NCBI GenBank assembly: GCA_007922195.1 | Contig: ML682008.1 | Span: forward strand, 4,607,847-4,671,846 | Length of the DNA: 64,000 nt | Source of the DNA: Podocnemis expansa | Taxonomy: Eukaryota; Chordata; Testudines; Podocnemididae | Reading direction: 5' to 3' | In this document: positions 1 through 12,329 of the stretch, piece by piece | Position numbering within the stretch: position 1 is the first letter of the stretch | How the letters are laid out: every line of letters starts with the position of its first letter | Translations under genes and position numbers: made by a program | The notes under the pieces: model-generated | The model's database searches: none | Told to the model about the DNA's origin: nothing | The model's input: only the letters and a program-made list of their open reading frames with translations

Positions 1-1180
1 ATCACATAAATCCCTTTTGGCCTAAGTTTGAAACTTGTTAACCAAAGCCGTCTAGAGCTGTTGAAGTTCATTACTGTTTCTGTTCTTTTTTTTAATGGCA
101 TAAAATATCTTTTTTGTGGAAAAGTTTTTCTCATTGTACTTTGCACCATAAATGGGGGAACCTGGGTGGGGGGCATAAAAGCTGTGCATCTGCCTGCTCT
201 AAATTAATTTATTAAGGTCACATAGTCTTCAGGTGTAAATGTAAGCCTGTAGCATTTGCTCCTTTTCTTTATTTCTTTTTATCCATATATATTTTTTTAA
301 ACTGTTCTTTGACATGGACTGTTATGGTCCTAAAAGTTGCTGAATTGAACCTCCAGGGAATAATGTGTTCTTTACTGCTAGAAAATTGGTGCAGTATGGC
401 ATCCATAGAGAAGCCCTCACTATTCTTCTTCACTGATATCCTTCTGCGCTGTTCTTGGGGAGCTGTGTTTAGAGATAAAAGGATAGTTTACTTTCTGGCC
501 AAATTTTTCATTGGTGTAAATCAATTTAGCTCTCGACTTCAGAGGAGCGAGGCCTATTTATACCAGCCGATGATTTGGCCCTGGCTCTAGTTGGGTTCTG
601 TTGAGATTATCAACAAAGAATGCCTCTTTACATATAAACCTTGCCACAGTGACTTGTCAGTTAGTTTAGTTACTGAAATGTTGACAGAGTTTGTATCATG
701 ATAGGAACTGCTTTTCCGAAACAAATCCAGATAGAGCTGTTAGAAAATGTGCTTTATTTCTGTGCTTCAAGAGACTGTTTGGCTTTTCACCATGAATTTA
801 ATTTAATTTCTTTTCTATGTAGTTAGTAAAATGAGTTTAATGTAAAAGCTATGGACTACATTACCAGCCACCATATGCAGTAGCACAGAGCATTCCAGAG
901 TAGTCTGAGAACTTGATTCAGTCATTTCTCTCATTGTCCCTCTACAAAGCATTGTTCTATAGTACACCAGTAGATAGAAATGCAAATGTTTCCAAATTTG
1001 CTTTTGTATTTGTACAGGTCAAAAAGCCAAAATACTGAGATTTACCATGGAACAGGAAGTTCTAAAATAATTTAGATTCAAAATATCAATATGTCTTTGT
1101 TTTGGTTATTAAGAGAAAATGAAATATTTCAGTTTTGGTTAGTGTGATATTAAGCTATGCTTGCCTGAGCTGTCATGGTT
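1..1180. other. AT-rich non-coding DNA, probable PCLO intron
   Basis: I see no gene, RNA gene or recognisable transposon here. The stretch is AT-rich with scattered T and A runs, and the longest open frame (93 codons at 309-590) has no family resemblance. Because the first PCLO exon downstream begins in the middle of a zinc finger, an upstream exon must exist, and this stretch most likely belongs to the intron between the two. That placement is inference. Confidence 0.5.
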
Positions 1181-1189
1181 GCTCAAGGA

Positions 1190-2190
1190 AGTTATAGTTC
1201 ATTATCAGATACACATTCTCCTCTATGGGCATAGCTTCCTGGCCAGACTACTCTTCTTTGATGAACTGTGTTCGTTTGATACCCATAATGCATAGGACTA
1301 CATTGAGGCTCTTGGAGGCCCAGGGCTGCCCACCTTTGTGGTCCCTCCCCAGCCACAGCAGTGCAGCCTGCCAACAGGGTAGTACTCGGTACAGGGGTCT
1401 GACTGGTATAGGAAGGGGATCTGGGCTCCCCCTAGCTCAGCAGTGGGGTCACACAGTGGGTCCAGGGCCTGCAGACTGGCTTTCCTTGGAGGCAGGGCAA
1501 GCCAGCACTCAGTGATGGGGCTACACAGGGGGCTCAGGGTCTGCAAACCCACCAGTCAACCTGGGTTGGGGTGGAGCAGGGTTGGTGAGCTCTTGGTGCA
1601 TGCAGGCCAACATTAGGCATGGGCAGCAGCAGCAGCACTTCAGTGGCCACAGAGGGACAGAAGCTCTCAAAAAGTGAGAGCCGCCCTAGCCTGCTGTGAC
1701 TGAGACTCTGACTGGTTGGCAGACAACAGCAGAGCTGAGCCAGGATTGGCTGGAGCTCTTCCTTTGTTCCCCTGTGTTATGACACGGATGACATGAGTAA
1801 GTCATAAGTAGGCTTAGCCTTGCTCTGCCAGACCACCAGGGGAGGGTGGCTGGATGGGGCAGGCCGGGTGTGTGGGCGTTGAGTTTGGCCAGCAGGAGCA
1901 TTGCAGGGCCAGGGCTGAGAGTGCTGTCAGGCTTCTGTGCTGGGGTCTCTGTGTAGCCTGGGGTGGTAGCGCTCAGGCTGAGGCCAGAATTTTGCAGGGC
2001 AGTGGGTCCCCACACTGGGGCCCTGGGCTGCAGCCACTAAAACTACTACATCAGTATGGCCCTGATGATGAACTGTGATGATTCAACCAGAAGACAAACC
2101 ACGGTGCATCATGGTCAATATAGTGCATTGATGGAGTCCATCCCGCAGAGGAGAATTGGAGAATGAAACACATCAATTACACCCCCTGCT
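1190..2190. repeat. GC-rich composite interspersed repeat
   Basis: The block is abruptly GC-rich against AT-rich flanks. ATTCTCCTCT near 1213 recurs inverted as AGAGGAGAATT near 2147, so the block may have inverted ends. Positions 1676-1832 match 3410-3560 in direct orientation (for example GACTGAGACTCTGACTGGTT against GATTGAGACTCTGATTGGTT). Part of the hAT-like element at 2900 is therefore embedded here. Open frames on both strands are by-products of GC richness. I cannot name the family. Confidence 0.5.
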
Positions 2191-2295
2191 GGTTCAGGGG
2201 ACACAGATTTCACATGTAAGATACCCAAAATGAAACATTTCAATTCAGCTGAAAAAAATTGAAATATTTAGTCTCACATTGACTCTGGCAAAACC

Positions 2296-2320
2296 AATAT
2301 ATAGATATAGATATAGATAT
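2296..2320. repeat. ATAGAT simple repeat
   Basis: A short run of ATATAGATATAGATATAGATAT lies in AT-rich sequence. It is an ordinary microsatellite, and the A/T runs around it carry no other signal. Confidence 0.8.
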
Positions 2321-2899
2321 TTTCCCAATAGGGAATCAAAAAAAAAATCAGCAAAATCAAAATTATGCATGGGGAAATTTGATTTTGCCAAATGTGTATT
2401 GCTGAAAAATAAATAAATATATAAGTTTAAACAAAGATTCCTGACTAGCTCTAATATCAACACACATGGAAGGAGGTTTCCTCAGAGTATGACAGAATAT
2501 GTAAATCTGTTGATAAACTGTGTATTAAATACAAATGTATATTAGATGTTTAGGTTGGGATCATTGAATCCTTCAGTTATTTTATACCCTGAAGCATGAA
2601 ATCACATTACCTTTAATTTAACATTTGTTCTTATAGGGTATATTAATTATGAAATTATATGAAATCATAAAACCATACAGTTTTTAATTTTATTAGAGGG
2701 TTTTTTGTTTTTTTTTTTGATTTGATGATGGCCTAAAGGGCCCTTTGAAACTTACAGGCTTACTATAATCAATTCTCATCTAAATTACACCAGAGTTAAT
2801 TTGGAGAAACTTCTGATAGAATTAGTGAACATACTTTGGAATTACACTCCTGTTACTGTGGTCAGAAAGTGACCGAGTGTGTGGATTATTTGTTTATGG

Positions 2900-3669
2900 C
2901 AGGGGTGTCAAACTTATTCAGCGCAGGGGGCCATATAGGAGGGCAGGATACCTGACGACAGCCATATGTTCGAACAGGCTCCCTGCCCTTTCCCCTGCAA
3001 TGTTCAGAGCAGCATGGGCTCTGTTTCCCCTTCCCAAGCCCACAGGCTCAGTCACCTTCACTGTTTCCTGCCCTGTAGGCTCTCCTTCCCCACACTGGCT
3101 CCCAGACCCTCTCTTGATGGGCAGCTCCTGGACTCCCCTTCCCCTTCTCTTTCCACTTCCTACCGTCACAGCCACAGGCAGGCTAGGCTCCTGCCTCCCC
3201 CCGCCCCGCCCACTCATTGTCAGTCATTCAGTCTGCTGGCTTTTGGTTGGGCTCAGTCCTGGCTGGCCTTCAATTGCTTGTTCCCATGTGGGCCCCTGCT
3301 ACTTTTTCCTTTCTTATTTGTGATTTGTGCAATGTGCTGTCAATTAAATTAGCATGCTGGCTGACTGACAGTGAACAATTGGGTTAGCGGGGTGGCGCAG
3401 GGGCTTTCCAGGAGCTGCCCTAGCCTGTGATTGAGACTCTGATTGGTTGGCAGACCACAGCAGAGCTGAGCCAGGATTGGCTGGAGCTCTTGCTTGGTTC
3501 CCATGTTGTGACTTGGATCACGTGCATGAGTCATAAGCAGGCTTAGCCCTGTTCTGCCAGTGGCAGCATGTCTTTGCTGTTGGCTGCTGCTGCAGAAAGC
3601 TCCACAGACCAGATTGACTCCCTTGGAGGGCTGGATCTGGTCCCCTGGGCCATGAGTTTGATTCCCCTG
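2900..3669. mobile_element. Non-autonomous hAT-type DNA transposon (about 770 bp)
   Basis: The left end CAGGGGTGTCAAACTTATT and the right end GAGTTTGATTCCCCTG form imperfect terminal inverted repeats typical of hAT elements. The 8-bp flanks, GTTTATGG on the left and GCTTCTGG on the right, agree at 6 of 8 positions, which fits an old hAT target duplication. The GC-rich interior has open frames on both strands but no transposase motif. A relative in opposite orientation is nested at 46631-47377, and a fragment lies at 1676-1832. Confidence 0.75.
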
Positions 3670-5964
3670 GCTTCTGGAATGCAGAACATGTGATGATCAT
3701 AAGGACCACCATATGTCTGAGTCTCTAGCAAAAACAATGAGGAACAGCAGAAGATGTTGACTTTGCTAATATATAAATTTAATTAAGTGATATTTTATGT
3801 CAGCAGCTCACAAACACTCTCAGTTAGGGTCCATGGTCATGTCATGCCATATATATAGATAGATATAGATAGATATAAATAGTCAGATGAGGCAGTTGGG
3901 AACTTTCCATGAAAAAATGTCATTTTTTTAAAATTAGGACTGATCCAGAAGCAGGTTCATGTTCAAGGTTCCTGACTCAAGAAAAGGCTGAGAAAAGTTC
4001 CAAAACTGTTTGTATGTTTTATTTCAATATTTTCTTTTTAAAAAATTTAGTTTCCAGTTTGAAATGACTTTCCATTTTGAAAGTTAAGCTACTTAGATAG
4101 TAAGCAAGAAAGGAAGATAGAAATTGAAATTTAATATTTTGAACCTATTGGAATGAAACATTTTGATTGACCTAAAATGATTTTATTTTTTTGATTCACA
4201 AATACTTTTCAGATTTTGATTTTCATCCTCTTTTGAGAAAAATTTCACAGGACAGGAGAGCTATTTCCTGCTTAGCCTAGGCAGAAGAAGCTTGTCAGAA
4301 TAAGCTCATCTGAGATGATGAGTCATATAAAAAGGTAGAGAGGGGAAGTCATTGCATCATATACAAAGTACATATACATTTGTTATGTTTTTATTTGTTT
4401 TTCAGTCAACAGAAAAATTAGTCTGCTCACCCCACCTCTCTGTCAAGGATTTAGTAGCCCACTCAAGAAAGATCTCATAGGACTACATCTTCAGTACTTT
4501 TAAAGACTAGAATGTCATGCATTAAGTGGTACATCATGAAATTACACTATAGCTAATAAAATTAAACTATAATTTTCCAGATACATGAATACACTATTTT
4601 ATCATGCATTATGCTTTGTTGTTCTTGCTGCCATTCCCTTGACCCAGCCCTGTAATCACTTGCTAAAATATGTAGTGTTTACTGTAGTTAATAATTTCCA
4701 CTGTCACTTTTTGCAGTATCTGACCTTTATTCAAGTAATTTTCAAAATTCAAGTGATGGACAATTAATGTCCAAGTTAATAAGGGGGAGTCAAGAAGAAA
4801 AGATATTTTTCCCCCAAAGCTTTCTTGATTGTTTATAGTCTTTGCATTGAAGTCCTGAATATTTCTCACGCTGAATTAGCAATTGTTTCAAATGTTGTTC
4901 AGTTATTGATCATCACCCTTTGGAGACTCCACAAATCCAATTGATTTTCACTGTTAACTCATCTAACCAAGTAGCAGTTATTAACCTTCCTTCAATTTAA
5001 ATAATATAAGACATCATAGTGATCAGCTTCATTACTTTATGGTAGCCTTAGTGAGTCTTAAATCTATCTGGCCTGTTAAGAATAGTCTAGAACTGACAGG
5101 TTTCAGATCAGAATGATTCGCTGACTAACAGATTAGAAGCTTTTAAAGGAAGACTTAAATTCTCACAATGCTTAATGTTAGAAATTGGTAGACTTTCTAC
5201 TTGTGACTGCTAATATGAAGGGAAACAAGAATAGTTGACAGCAACTTCACCCACCACTGTGTTGTCTGTGTTTAAGAACTGTGTGAGTATGCAGTGGCAC
5301 AAAGAGTAGTGATTTTTCCTATGTAAAAGTTCCTCATTCATCAAAATTTAATATTTGTTTACATCTAGAAATTTGTGTGTAGGTATAATGCTACATTAAA
5401 TTATTCTTCCAAACATAACTGGAGTTCAAAGGGGGTGTTCTCTTCAGCTATGTTACTGACAGTTCCCACATTCTCCCTTTAAGCACCACTAACTGCTGGC
5501 CCTTTAAAACACTAAAAAAAATCAAAAGACCCAATTACTGATTACAGCTTAGAAATCTCCAGTATGCTGGCCCCTGCCATTTTAGAAGAATAACCAAAAA
5601 CTAGGGTTATGTGACCTCACTCAATTTCTTGAAAAAAATATTTGTGCAGATTTGAAATATCCTTCCTTTAAATAGTGTATCAATGTAAACAGAGATAGAT
5701 GGGAGGTTTTGGGGTTTTTTTGTTTTTTTTCCTGAAAGACATATGCCAATCCTTTTCGCATATCTGCCTTCCATATGCTCAACACCCTAAGGCACATGCA
5801 CATGCCAACACTGCAAGTACACAGTGGTATGTGTATGTGAACAACCGCATGAATGTATGTTCTAGATGAAAAAATGTTTTCATTCTTAGTGTGTGGGTCA
5901 ATATGCATTCATCTATATGTATATCTGCATAGTTGTATACAGACCACATATAAGGTATACATCT
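3670..5964. other. AT-rich intronic DNA without recognised genes
   Basis: There is no gene or confidently classified repeat here. The stretch holds an ATAG microsatellite at about 3850-3880, several A and T runs, and short open frames with low-complexity or unremarkable translations. Confidence 0.5.
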
Positions 5965-6690
5965 TTTTTTAGAACAAAAGAGCGGCCATACTTCTTCAGA
6001 CCAGTGGTCCATCTAGCCCAGTATCCTGTCTTCTGACAGTGCCAAAGGCCAGGTGCTTCAGAGAGAATGAACAGAACAGGCAATTATCAAGTGATCCATC
6101 CTCTGAGCCATTCCAAGGCTCTGGTAAACAGCAATCCTTACCTGTCTTGACTAACAGCCATTTATGAATCTATCCTCCATTCATTTGTCTACCTTTTTTT
6201 ATGAACCCTGTCATTAGCCTTGGCCTTCAGAATATCCTCTGGTAAGGAGTTCTGCATTGTATGAAGAAATATTTTAGACCACTATCACATCACCCTTTAG
6301 TTGTGTCTGTTCCAAGTTGAAAAGTTCCAGCTTTATTCTGTCCACATATAGAAGGTGTTACATATTGCTGATAATTTATTTGCCCTTTTCTGTATCTTTT
6401 CCAATTCCAGTACATCTTTTTCGAGATGGGACAATCAGATCTGTTGTAAAACGTGGGCATACCATGTTTTTTATACAGAGTCAATGCAATATTTGACCTC
6501 TTATCTATCCTTTTCTTAGTGATTCCCAAAACTGATAGGGTTTGGGTTTTTTTTTTCTTCTGGTTTTTGGATTTTTTAACATTGCACATTATGGATAGTC
6601 CATTCAGTGACTCCAAGATCCCATTTATGAGAGTTAATGATAACTCAGACCCCATCATTTTCTATTCATAGTTGCAATTATGTTTTCCAA
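5965..6690 (-). mobile_element. CR1 LINE, 3' part, minus strand (left half of an interrupted copy)
   Basis: The sequence from GAGCGGCCATACTTCTTCAG through GGTCCATCTAGCCCAGTATC and on to GATTCCCAAAACTGATAGGG follows the antisense of the amniote CR1 reverse-transcriptase and 3' region in order, as far as I recall it. The 3' end is on the left, so the element reads on the minus strand. It stops at GTTATGTTTTCCAATT-like sequence near 6690 and resumes at about 7506. No long open frame survives, so the copy is dead. Confidence 0.75.
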
Positions 6691-7505
6691 TTAGCTGTAG
6701 CCCATCAAAAATAGTGGGGGAAAATCAAAATGGAATTTATAAAATATGTATGTATTTTACGTGGGGGTAGGGGAAAAAGGTGGGCAGTGGTGAAGGGGGG
6801 CATAGACAGGAGATGGCGACAGAGATGGGGGGTGGGGATGGGGTGGGGTGGAGAAGGGGGACAGGGTCATGAGATGGGGGCAGAAAAGGGGTGGGTGGAG
6901 GCAGGAGTTGGGAGCTCAGGCAGGAGTTGCAGTGGTGAAGGAGGGCATGAGAAGAAGATGGGGCAGAGAAGGGGTGGGTGGTGGCAGAAGGTGAGGGGCT
7001 GCAGCTGGGGCAGGAGGTAGGTGATGGGGTCAGAGAACGCCTGGAGCAGGAGAGCTGTGGGGCTGGGGAAAGAGGGCTGGAGCTATACCTGGAGAGGACA
7101 TGGGGGTACAGTGCTTGTGGACAGTTCAGGGGGACAAGAAGGGGCTAAAGGAGAGCCAGGATCCCCCCATGCAGCTGCCACTGGGACCACGCCCACCCAG
7201 TTTCTGGGACTCACCCCCGGCTTGGCCGTTCCGGTCCACGCAGCCCCAGTCTATTCACCACTCAGCCCTGCTGGCTGCATGGCCCAGGTATCTCCTGCCC
7301 ACTCTGTGCAGTGGATGCGAGGTCCCAGCCAGCCCCAGGCTCTCTGGAGCTGCAGGAGGGCGTTTTGCAGCTCTGCAAAGCGCCCTAGCTGCCTATTGCC
7401 ACTTTTTGGAGCACGGCAGGCTGCCAGCCCTGCACATGCGCGTGGGAGCCAGGCTGTCATGTAGGACATTTACATCACTCATGCACGTAGCAAATTAGGA
7501 GACTA
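6691..7505. mobile_element. GC-rich insertion splitting a CR1 copy
   Basis: This 0.8-kb GC-rich block interrupts otherwise collinear CR1 sequence. CCAATTAG at the left junction and CAAATTAG near 7490 resemble each other and could be remnants of a target duplication. The left part is strongly G-rich on the plus strand (GGGGTGGGG-type runs, 6770-7010) and the right part is C-rich. The open frames at 6730-7498 have Gly/Trp/Arg-rich translations that reflect composition rather than selection. I cannot assign a transposon family. Confidence 0.5.
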
Positions 7506-8225
7506 GATGTGCGTTACTTTCCATTTATCAACACTAAATTTCATCTGCCATTTTGTTATCCAGCAATGGAGTTTTGTGAGATGCCATTGTAACATTTCAC
7601 GGTCTTCTTTGGATTTAAGTATCTTGAGTATCATCTGCAGATTTTGCCACCTCACTGTTGACTCCATTTTTCAGCTAATTTATGAATATGTTGAGTAGTG
7701 TTGGTCCTGTACAGACCCGTTGGAAATACCGCTGTTTAACTCTCTCCATTCTGAAAACTGACCATTATTCTTACTGTCTTTTTTCTGTCCAGTTTCTGAT
7801 CCAGGAGAGAACCTTGTCTCTTCCCCGTGGCTGTTTACTTTGCTTAAAAGCCTTTGGTGAGGCACCTTGCCAATGGCTTTCTGAAAATATCAGTGTATTA
7901 TATGCATTGGTCATCCTTGTCCACATGCTTGTTGACCCAAAAATTCTAGTATCTTGGTGAGGCATGATTTACTTTTACAAAAAACATGTTAACTCTTCTC
8001 CAACAAATCATATTCATCTGTATGTCTGATAATTCTGTTCTTTAATATAGTTTCAACCAATCTGATGCTGAAGTTAGGTTTGTGAACTGTAATTGCCAGG
8101 ATTGCCTCTGGCACATTTTTTTTTAATTGACGTAATATTATCTATCCAGTCATATGGTGCAGAAACCAATTCAAATGATAGGTTATCTAGCAGAGTTAGA
8201 TGTTAGTTGTTATTGCTATATAAAA
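7506..8225 (-). mobile_element. CR1 LINE, continuation, minus strand
   Basis: CR1 antisense sequence resumes with CATTTATCAACACTAAATTTC and runs through TTTTGCCACCTCACTGTTGA, CTTTGCTTAAAAGCCTTTGG and ATGATAGGTTATCTAGCAGA, in the order expected for the reverse-transcriptase region read backwards. With 5965-6690 it forms one copy of about 1.4 kb, truncated at its 5' end (right side). Many substitutions and stops show an old insertion. Confidence 0.75.
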
Positions 8226-8330
8226 GTCTTTTTTTCTCTATGTTTGTACATTAAAGAAAATATAAATCAACCTAGATGTATAAATATTTTGACTAAACAG
8301 CTCCCTTGACCTTCAAACACTTGGAATAGT

Positions 8331-8358
8331 GTGGTGGGTGGGTGGATGGATGGATGGA
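8331..8358. repeat. GGTG/GGAT microsatellite
   Basis: GTGGGTGGGT passes into GGATGGATGGATGGAT, a short tetranucleotide repeat next to the TAA-flanked element at 8381. Confidence 0.8.
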
Positions 8359-8380
8359 TTTTTCTGTCTTCATCTCCTAA

Positions 8381-8665
8381 GGGTTAGTCTAGATAGTGGG
8401 GCTAAGTTGATGGGAGATATGTAGTCTGCATGCCTCAGAATGCTTATCTCCCATCTACTTAGTTGCTTTGACGTACTGCACTGTCTTCACTCAGCTGCAT
8501 CAATCAGCAATGCTCTCCTATCAACACATCATTACTCCACTTGGAGGAGTGGCGTTACTGCATCAACAGGAGAGATCAATTGAGTGGGTCTACACTGGCT
8601 ATTCAATCAATCCCACTGCATCTATTTGTAGGGACTGATGCAGCATTTTCAGTATAGACAAGCCC
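8381..8665. mobile_element. Harbinger-like MITE with TAA target duplication
   Basis: The ends GGGTTAGTCTAGATAGTGG and (reversed) GGGCTTGTCTATACTGAAAA are imperfect terminal inverted repeats. A TAA trinucleotide directly flanks both ends (8378-8380 and 8666-8668), as expected for PIF/Harbinger-type insertion at TWA. The interior shares ordered blocks with 33395-33660, for example GATCAATTGAGTGGGTCTAC against GATCAATTAAGTGGGTCTGT. There is no coding capacity. Confidence 0.7.
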
Positions 8666-9149
8666 TAACGTACGAGACATAAGCAATAGGTCACAGGAAT
8701 TTTGTACTTGGGAAATCTAGTTTGTTTACTTCATGAAATTCGCCTGAGTCTGTAAGTCTTAGCAAAACCATAGATAGTGGGTAGTAGCATTCAAAAAATC
8801 AAGTCTTTCTTTCATATTCTTGTTCCATTTTCTTTTTTAGACAAAGTAGATGAAACTGGGTAGCCTACCGATTGCTTTGAGCAAAGAGGAGAGGAGAGTA
8901 CATAGACAAGGGAGGAGAACAGACAGTAAGAGAGGATTTGGAGTAGGGGAGTGTTTTAAGAAGAAAGAACCCAGATTTGCAGAAAGGGTAAAAAATACAG
9001 TAAGGGTTCTGGGTCTGACAGGATGATTAAAAAGGATAGAGAAAGGAAAATATTATTTACTCCCTACTGCCTGTAAATGTGTCATGTCCCATATTTTAGT
9101 CTGCATTGAAACTCCGTGGTTTTCTACTTATATTTGACATTAGAGAGGG

Positions 9150-9240
9150 AAACTGGGTAAGGTAATATCTTTTATTGGATCAACTTTTGTTGGTAAAAGA
9201 GACAAGATTTCAAGCTACACAGAGCTGTTTTTGATCTTCT
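9150..9240. repeat. Reptilian interspersed repeat fragment
   Basis: GGTAATATCTTTTATTGGAT followed by CAACTTTTGTTGGTAAAAGA and GAGACAAGATTTCAAGC is a block I recognise as widespread in turtle and crocodilian genomes. Only about 90 bp are recognisable and the boundaries are uncertain. The flanks (8670-9150 and 9240-9710) hold nothing else I can name apart from a short TATC run near 9381. Confidence 0.45.
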
Positions 9241-9722
9241 GGGAGCAAAACAGCTACCTCACTACAATTGATATGACATTTACCCAGAAAGGACTCATTT
9301 CTACCAATTGGCACTTGAATGTGTGACTAGTTTCCTCTTAAAAAAGCAAATGCAAAATTGAAGTAACTAGTAAATCAGACTATCTATCTATCTAAAGAAG
9401 AACCAAACAGGTGGTCCCAGAGGCAGACTGGGTCGAGCATTACCCTTTCTTGCCTGCTCATTCCACCTCAACACCATGAATGAGCAAAGAGGTGGGGGTA
9501 TTACAATCTTTTTATGCCTGAGAATATGTAAAAGATTATATTCATAACAACTCGCCAAAGTCCCTTTTTTGGTTACCTTAACACCCAAGCAATGTAGCTA
9601 TGTGATGAATATAGTTATACCCACGCTTGTTGTTATTTACAGGTATGGTCAATGGTGCACAGATGTTTACCTTTACAACATGTTACTTTTGTCACAGCAA
9701 TGCCTGTAATATTACTGACCAA

Positions 9723-10171
9723 AAGGGCTGTAACTATGGCAGGGAGAATGGGGCAAAGCCACATGCACAAATTTGAGAGGGTGCCAGAACCTTCCTTGTT
9801 CTGAAGAGGAATGTGTCTTAAAGGCACATTCCTTGGAGAGCTGGAGAAGCACTCCCTGCCCCGCTGTGGCCAGTGGTGGAGTAGGGACTCCCTGCCTGGC
9901 TCTGGCTACAGTGGAAGAGGGGAATCCCTGGGGTAGGGAATCCCTGCCAAGCTCTGGCCAGCAGCGGGGGAAAGGAACCCCCTCCTGGCTCCGGCTGCAG
10001 CAGGGGAAGGGGCTCCCCACCCAGTTCTGGATGCGGCAAGGTAGGGAACCTCACCGCCACCAGCTCTGGCCGCTATTGAAGGCAAGTGGGTCCCAAATCG
10101 GGGCCCAGTTGTGGGGGGGGTGCCTTTGGGACTGCTTGCCCTGTGCACCTAAATGCCTAGTTACAGCCCTC
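9723..10171. mobile_element. hAT-type MITE with perfect 8-bp target duplication
   Basis: AAGGGCTGTAACTA at the left end and TAGTTACAGCCCTC at the right end are terminal inverted repeats. They are flanked by a perfect direct 8-mer, CTGACCAA, at 9715-9722 and 10172-10179. The 449-bp body is GC-rich with a repeated CTGGCTCTGGC/AGCAGGGG theme, and the open frames on both strands come from that low complexity. No transposase is encoded. The intact duplication suggests a relatively young insertion. Confidence 0.85.
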
Positions 10172-10179
10172 CTGACCAA

Positions 10180-12329
10180 GTAAGGGAAGGGAGGGGTGAG
10201 AAAGTGATAAATATGTTCTTTCCAAGGTTCTTACGCAGGAGAGAAAGTATAGTTTCTTTCAATTACAGTTCTTGCTCAAACTGTGCAAAAGAGAATGGGG
10301 AATGGGAAGATAATACATGTTACTAAATTCCAACTGCAAGAAACAAAGCCTTTGTGCCTACCCATGACCCTATTACCATAACAACCATGGCTCAGGCAGA
10401 GAGGCCTGGGGGCTCAAGTAGAATCCCAGTGTCCAGCTTAATTTTACTCTCCTACACTATCTATCTGTCTAGATGTTGCATATGGATAGTTAATCAATCA
10501 AATAAGAACTGCCAAAGTAACTCATTCTTATGACAAAGATTGTCATAGGAATAAGAATGCAAAATTATAATGCATTCTTGCCACAGATTGTAATGAGAAT
10601 AGAAAACGGCATAAATTTAATCCACTTCAGTGACAATTCTAAGGTGATAGTGAGAAGGGAGGACAGCATAGAATATGAGTTCTGTGAGGTTTTTAAAATG
10701 CAATCTCATTGTTACCATAAGATGCCATTTTCCAGGTTCTCTAGGTCTGCATCATTTAACACAGTACTATGGATTTCCTGCAACTCCACTCACCCATCCC
10801 CAAGCCACTCCTTACAGATAGGCCCACTCTTAAATAATGTAATTTGAACATTTTTTCACAAGAAAGCATGTTTTTGAAAAATATATTATGTGATCCATTG
10901 TACAAAAATTAACTGTGGTACCACAAGGCACTCAAACCCATTACTGGGACTATAGACCAGTTGTAGCCAATAGCTGGACCATGGGCCAAGTCCAGACCAC
11001 CACACACTTTTGAACAGACTTCAAAATCGTTTTTATTTACCTATTATTATCATTGTAATTACATGTTTAATATTTTCTCTAAAGTCTAGACCTTGACTAA
11101 GAAATTGACCAAAAATAATTGCTTAACTCTGCTCTAGGACAAACAGATACACTCCAAAAGGCTACCTCAGCTTGGGGAAACTTGTGATGACTGTAGCTGG
11201 CATACATTGAACTATCTGCACACTGCTGTGTAGCATATAAAGAAGACGTAGTAAGTCTAACTCTGTAACAAATGTCTGATATTTAGTACAGTTGAGAGTA
11301 CTTTCAGAATCACCCATGAAATCTGTGATACAATTTTAAAGTTCCTGAGCCAAGATGTCAATGTTTTCTGGTTGATCAAAACAAACAAGGAGTCCTGTGG
11401 CACTTAAAAACTAACAAATCTATTTATTGAAGTAATTCTGAGTACAAATTTGGGTTTATTTTCTAACCGGTTAGAAGAAATGAACCTTGACTAAATACCC
11501 ACAGTCTGCACAGTTGTTTTGGTGAAGTGGGCTCCCTCTTCTAACACAGTGATTAATACTGATTCACTTTAAGATGATGTTCTTAAATATTTTATTTTAA
11601 AATATCAATTTTGAACCCCCGGTTTTGTCAGTCATTCAGATTTTCTAATATATATTCACAATGGCATGCTTATCAAATCTGTCAGGCAAACATGCAACTT
11701 CCTCTGGCTTTCATCAGTTTCAAAGAGCAATCTCTAAAAGCAGATGAGCCAGTCCTACAGATGTGTATTTGTCTTAAATTGTATTTTTGCCATAGTTACC
11801 GATGTCATGTTATATAAAACACATTTGCTTATTGATGTATAAAGGATTAGCAGTCAGAGCAGCAGTATCTTTCAAAAATCTCAGCATTTATCTCAGTATA
11901 ACTCATTGGTAGGGGAATTTTAAAAGGCCACATTTTGCTAGACTGGAAAACTGTCAGTTGAGTATTTTAGCAACTTGTTCTACTTTTGCAATGATTGATT
12001 TTTAGGCAATTCATTTTCCTGTTGTGTCCATTAGTGTCTTGTCTTTGAACATTGAAGGATTGCCCTCATTTTGGCAGGCCTTAGATTAATTATCTTAACC
12101 TCAATTTTATATGCAAAGACATTTTTTCCCCAAATTGTGGTAAATTCAGGACATTTAGCCTTGAAATTAGACACAGGTTTTGAACCATCAGAGGCATAAA
12201 GTTCTGGACTAGCCTTCTAAGATGAGCTGTGGGGGCAAAAATATAACTGCCTTCAAAACTGATCATGATAAATGTATGGAAGTGATGGTATAATGGGATG
12301 GCTTAGTTTGGCAATTGACTGAATTTTGA
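10180..12329. other. Intronic DNA, mostly unrecognised
   Basis: No gene is visible. A possible old hAT fragment lies at about 10965-11145 (start CAGTTGTAGCCAATAGCTGG, end TTAACTCTGCTCTAGG), but its ends are too degraded to call. A fragment of the hairpin retroposon lies at 11383-11431 and is listed separately. The rest is AT-rich. Confidence 0.4.
11383..11431 (+). mobile_element. Fragment of the hairpin retroposon
   Basis: ACAAACAAGGAGTCCTGTGG, then CACTTAAAAACTAACAAATC and TATTTATTG, matches the left arm of the copies at 49146 and 19301. The head and the second arm are missing, so this is a truncated piece. Confidence 0.65.

Noticed and set aside
6730..7498. Several overlapping open frames rich in Gly, Trp, Arg and Pro.
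   Set aside because: They arise from the GC-rich insertion in CR1; frames are open on both strands and no motif is recognisable.
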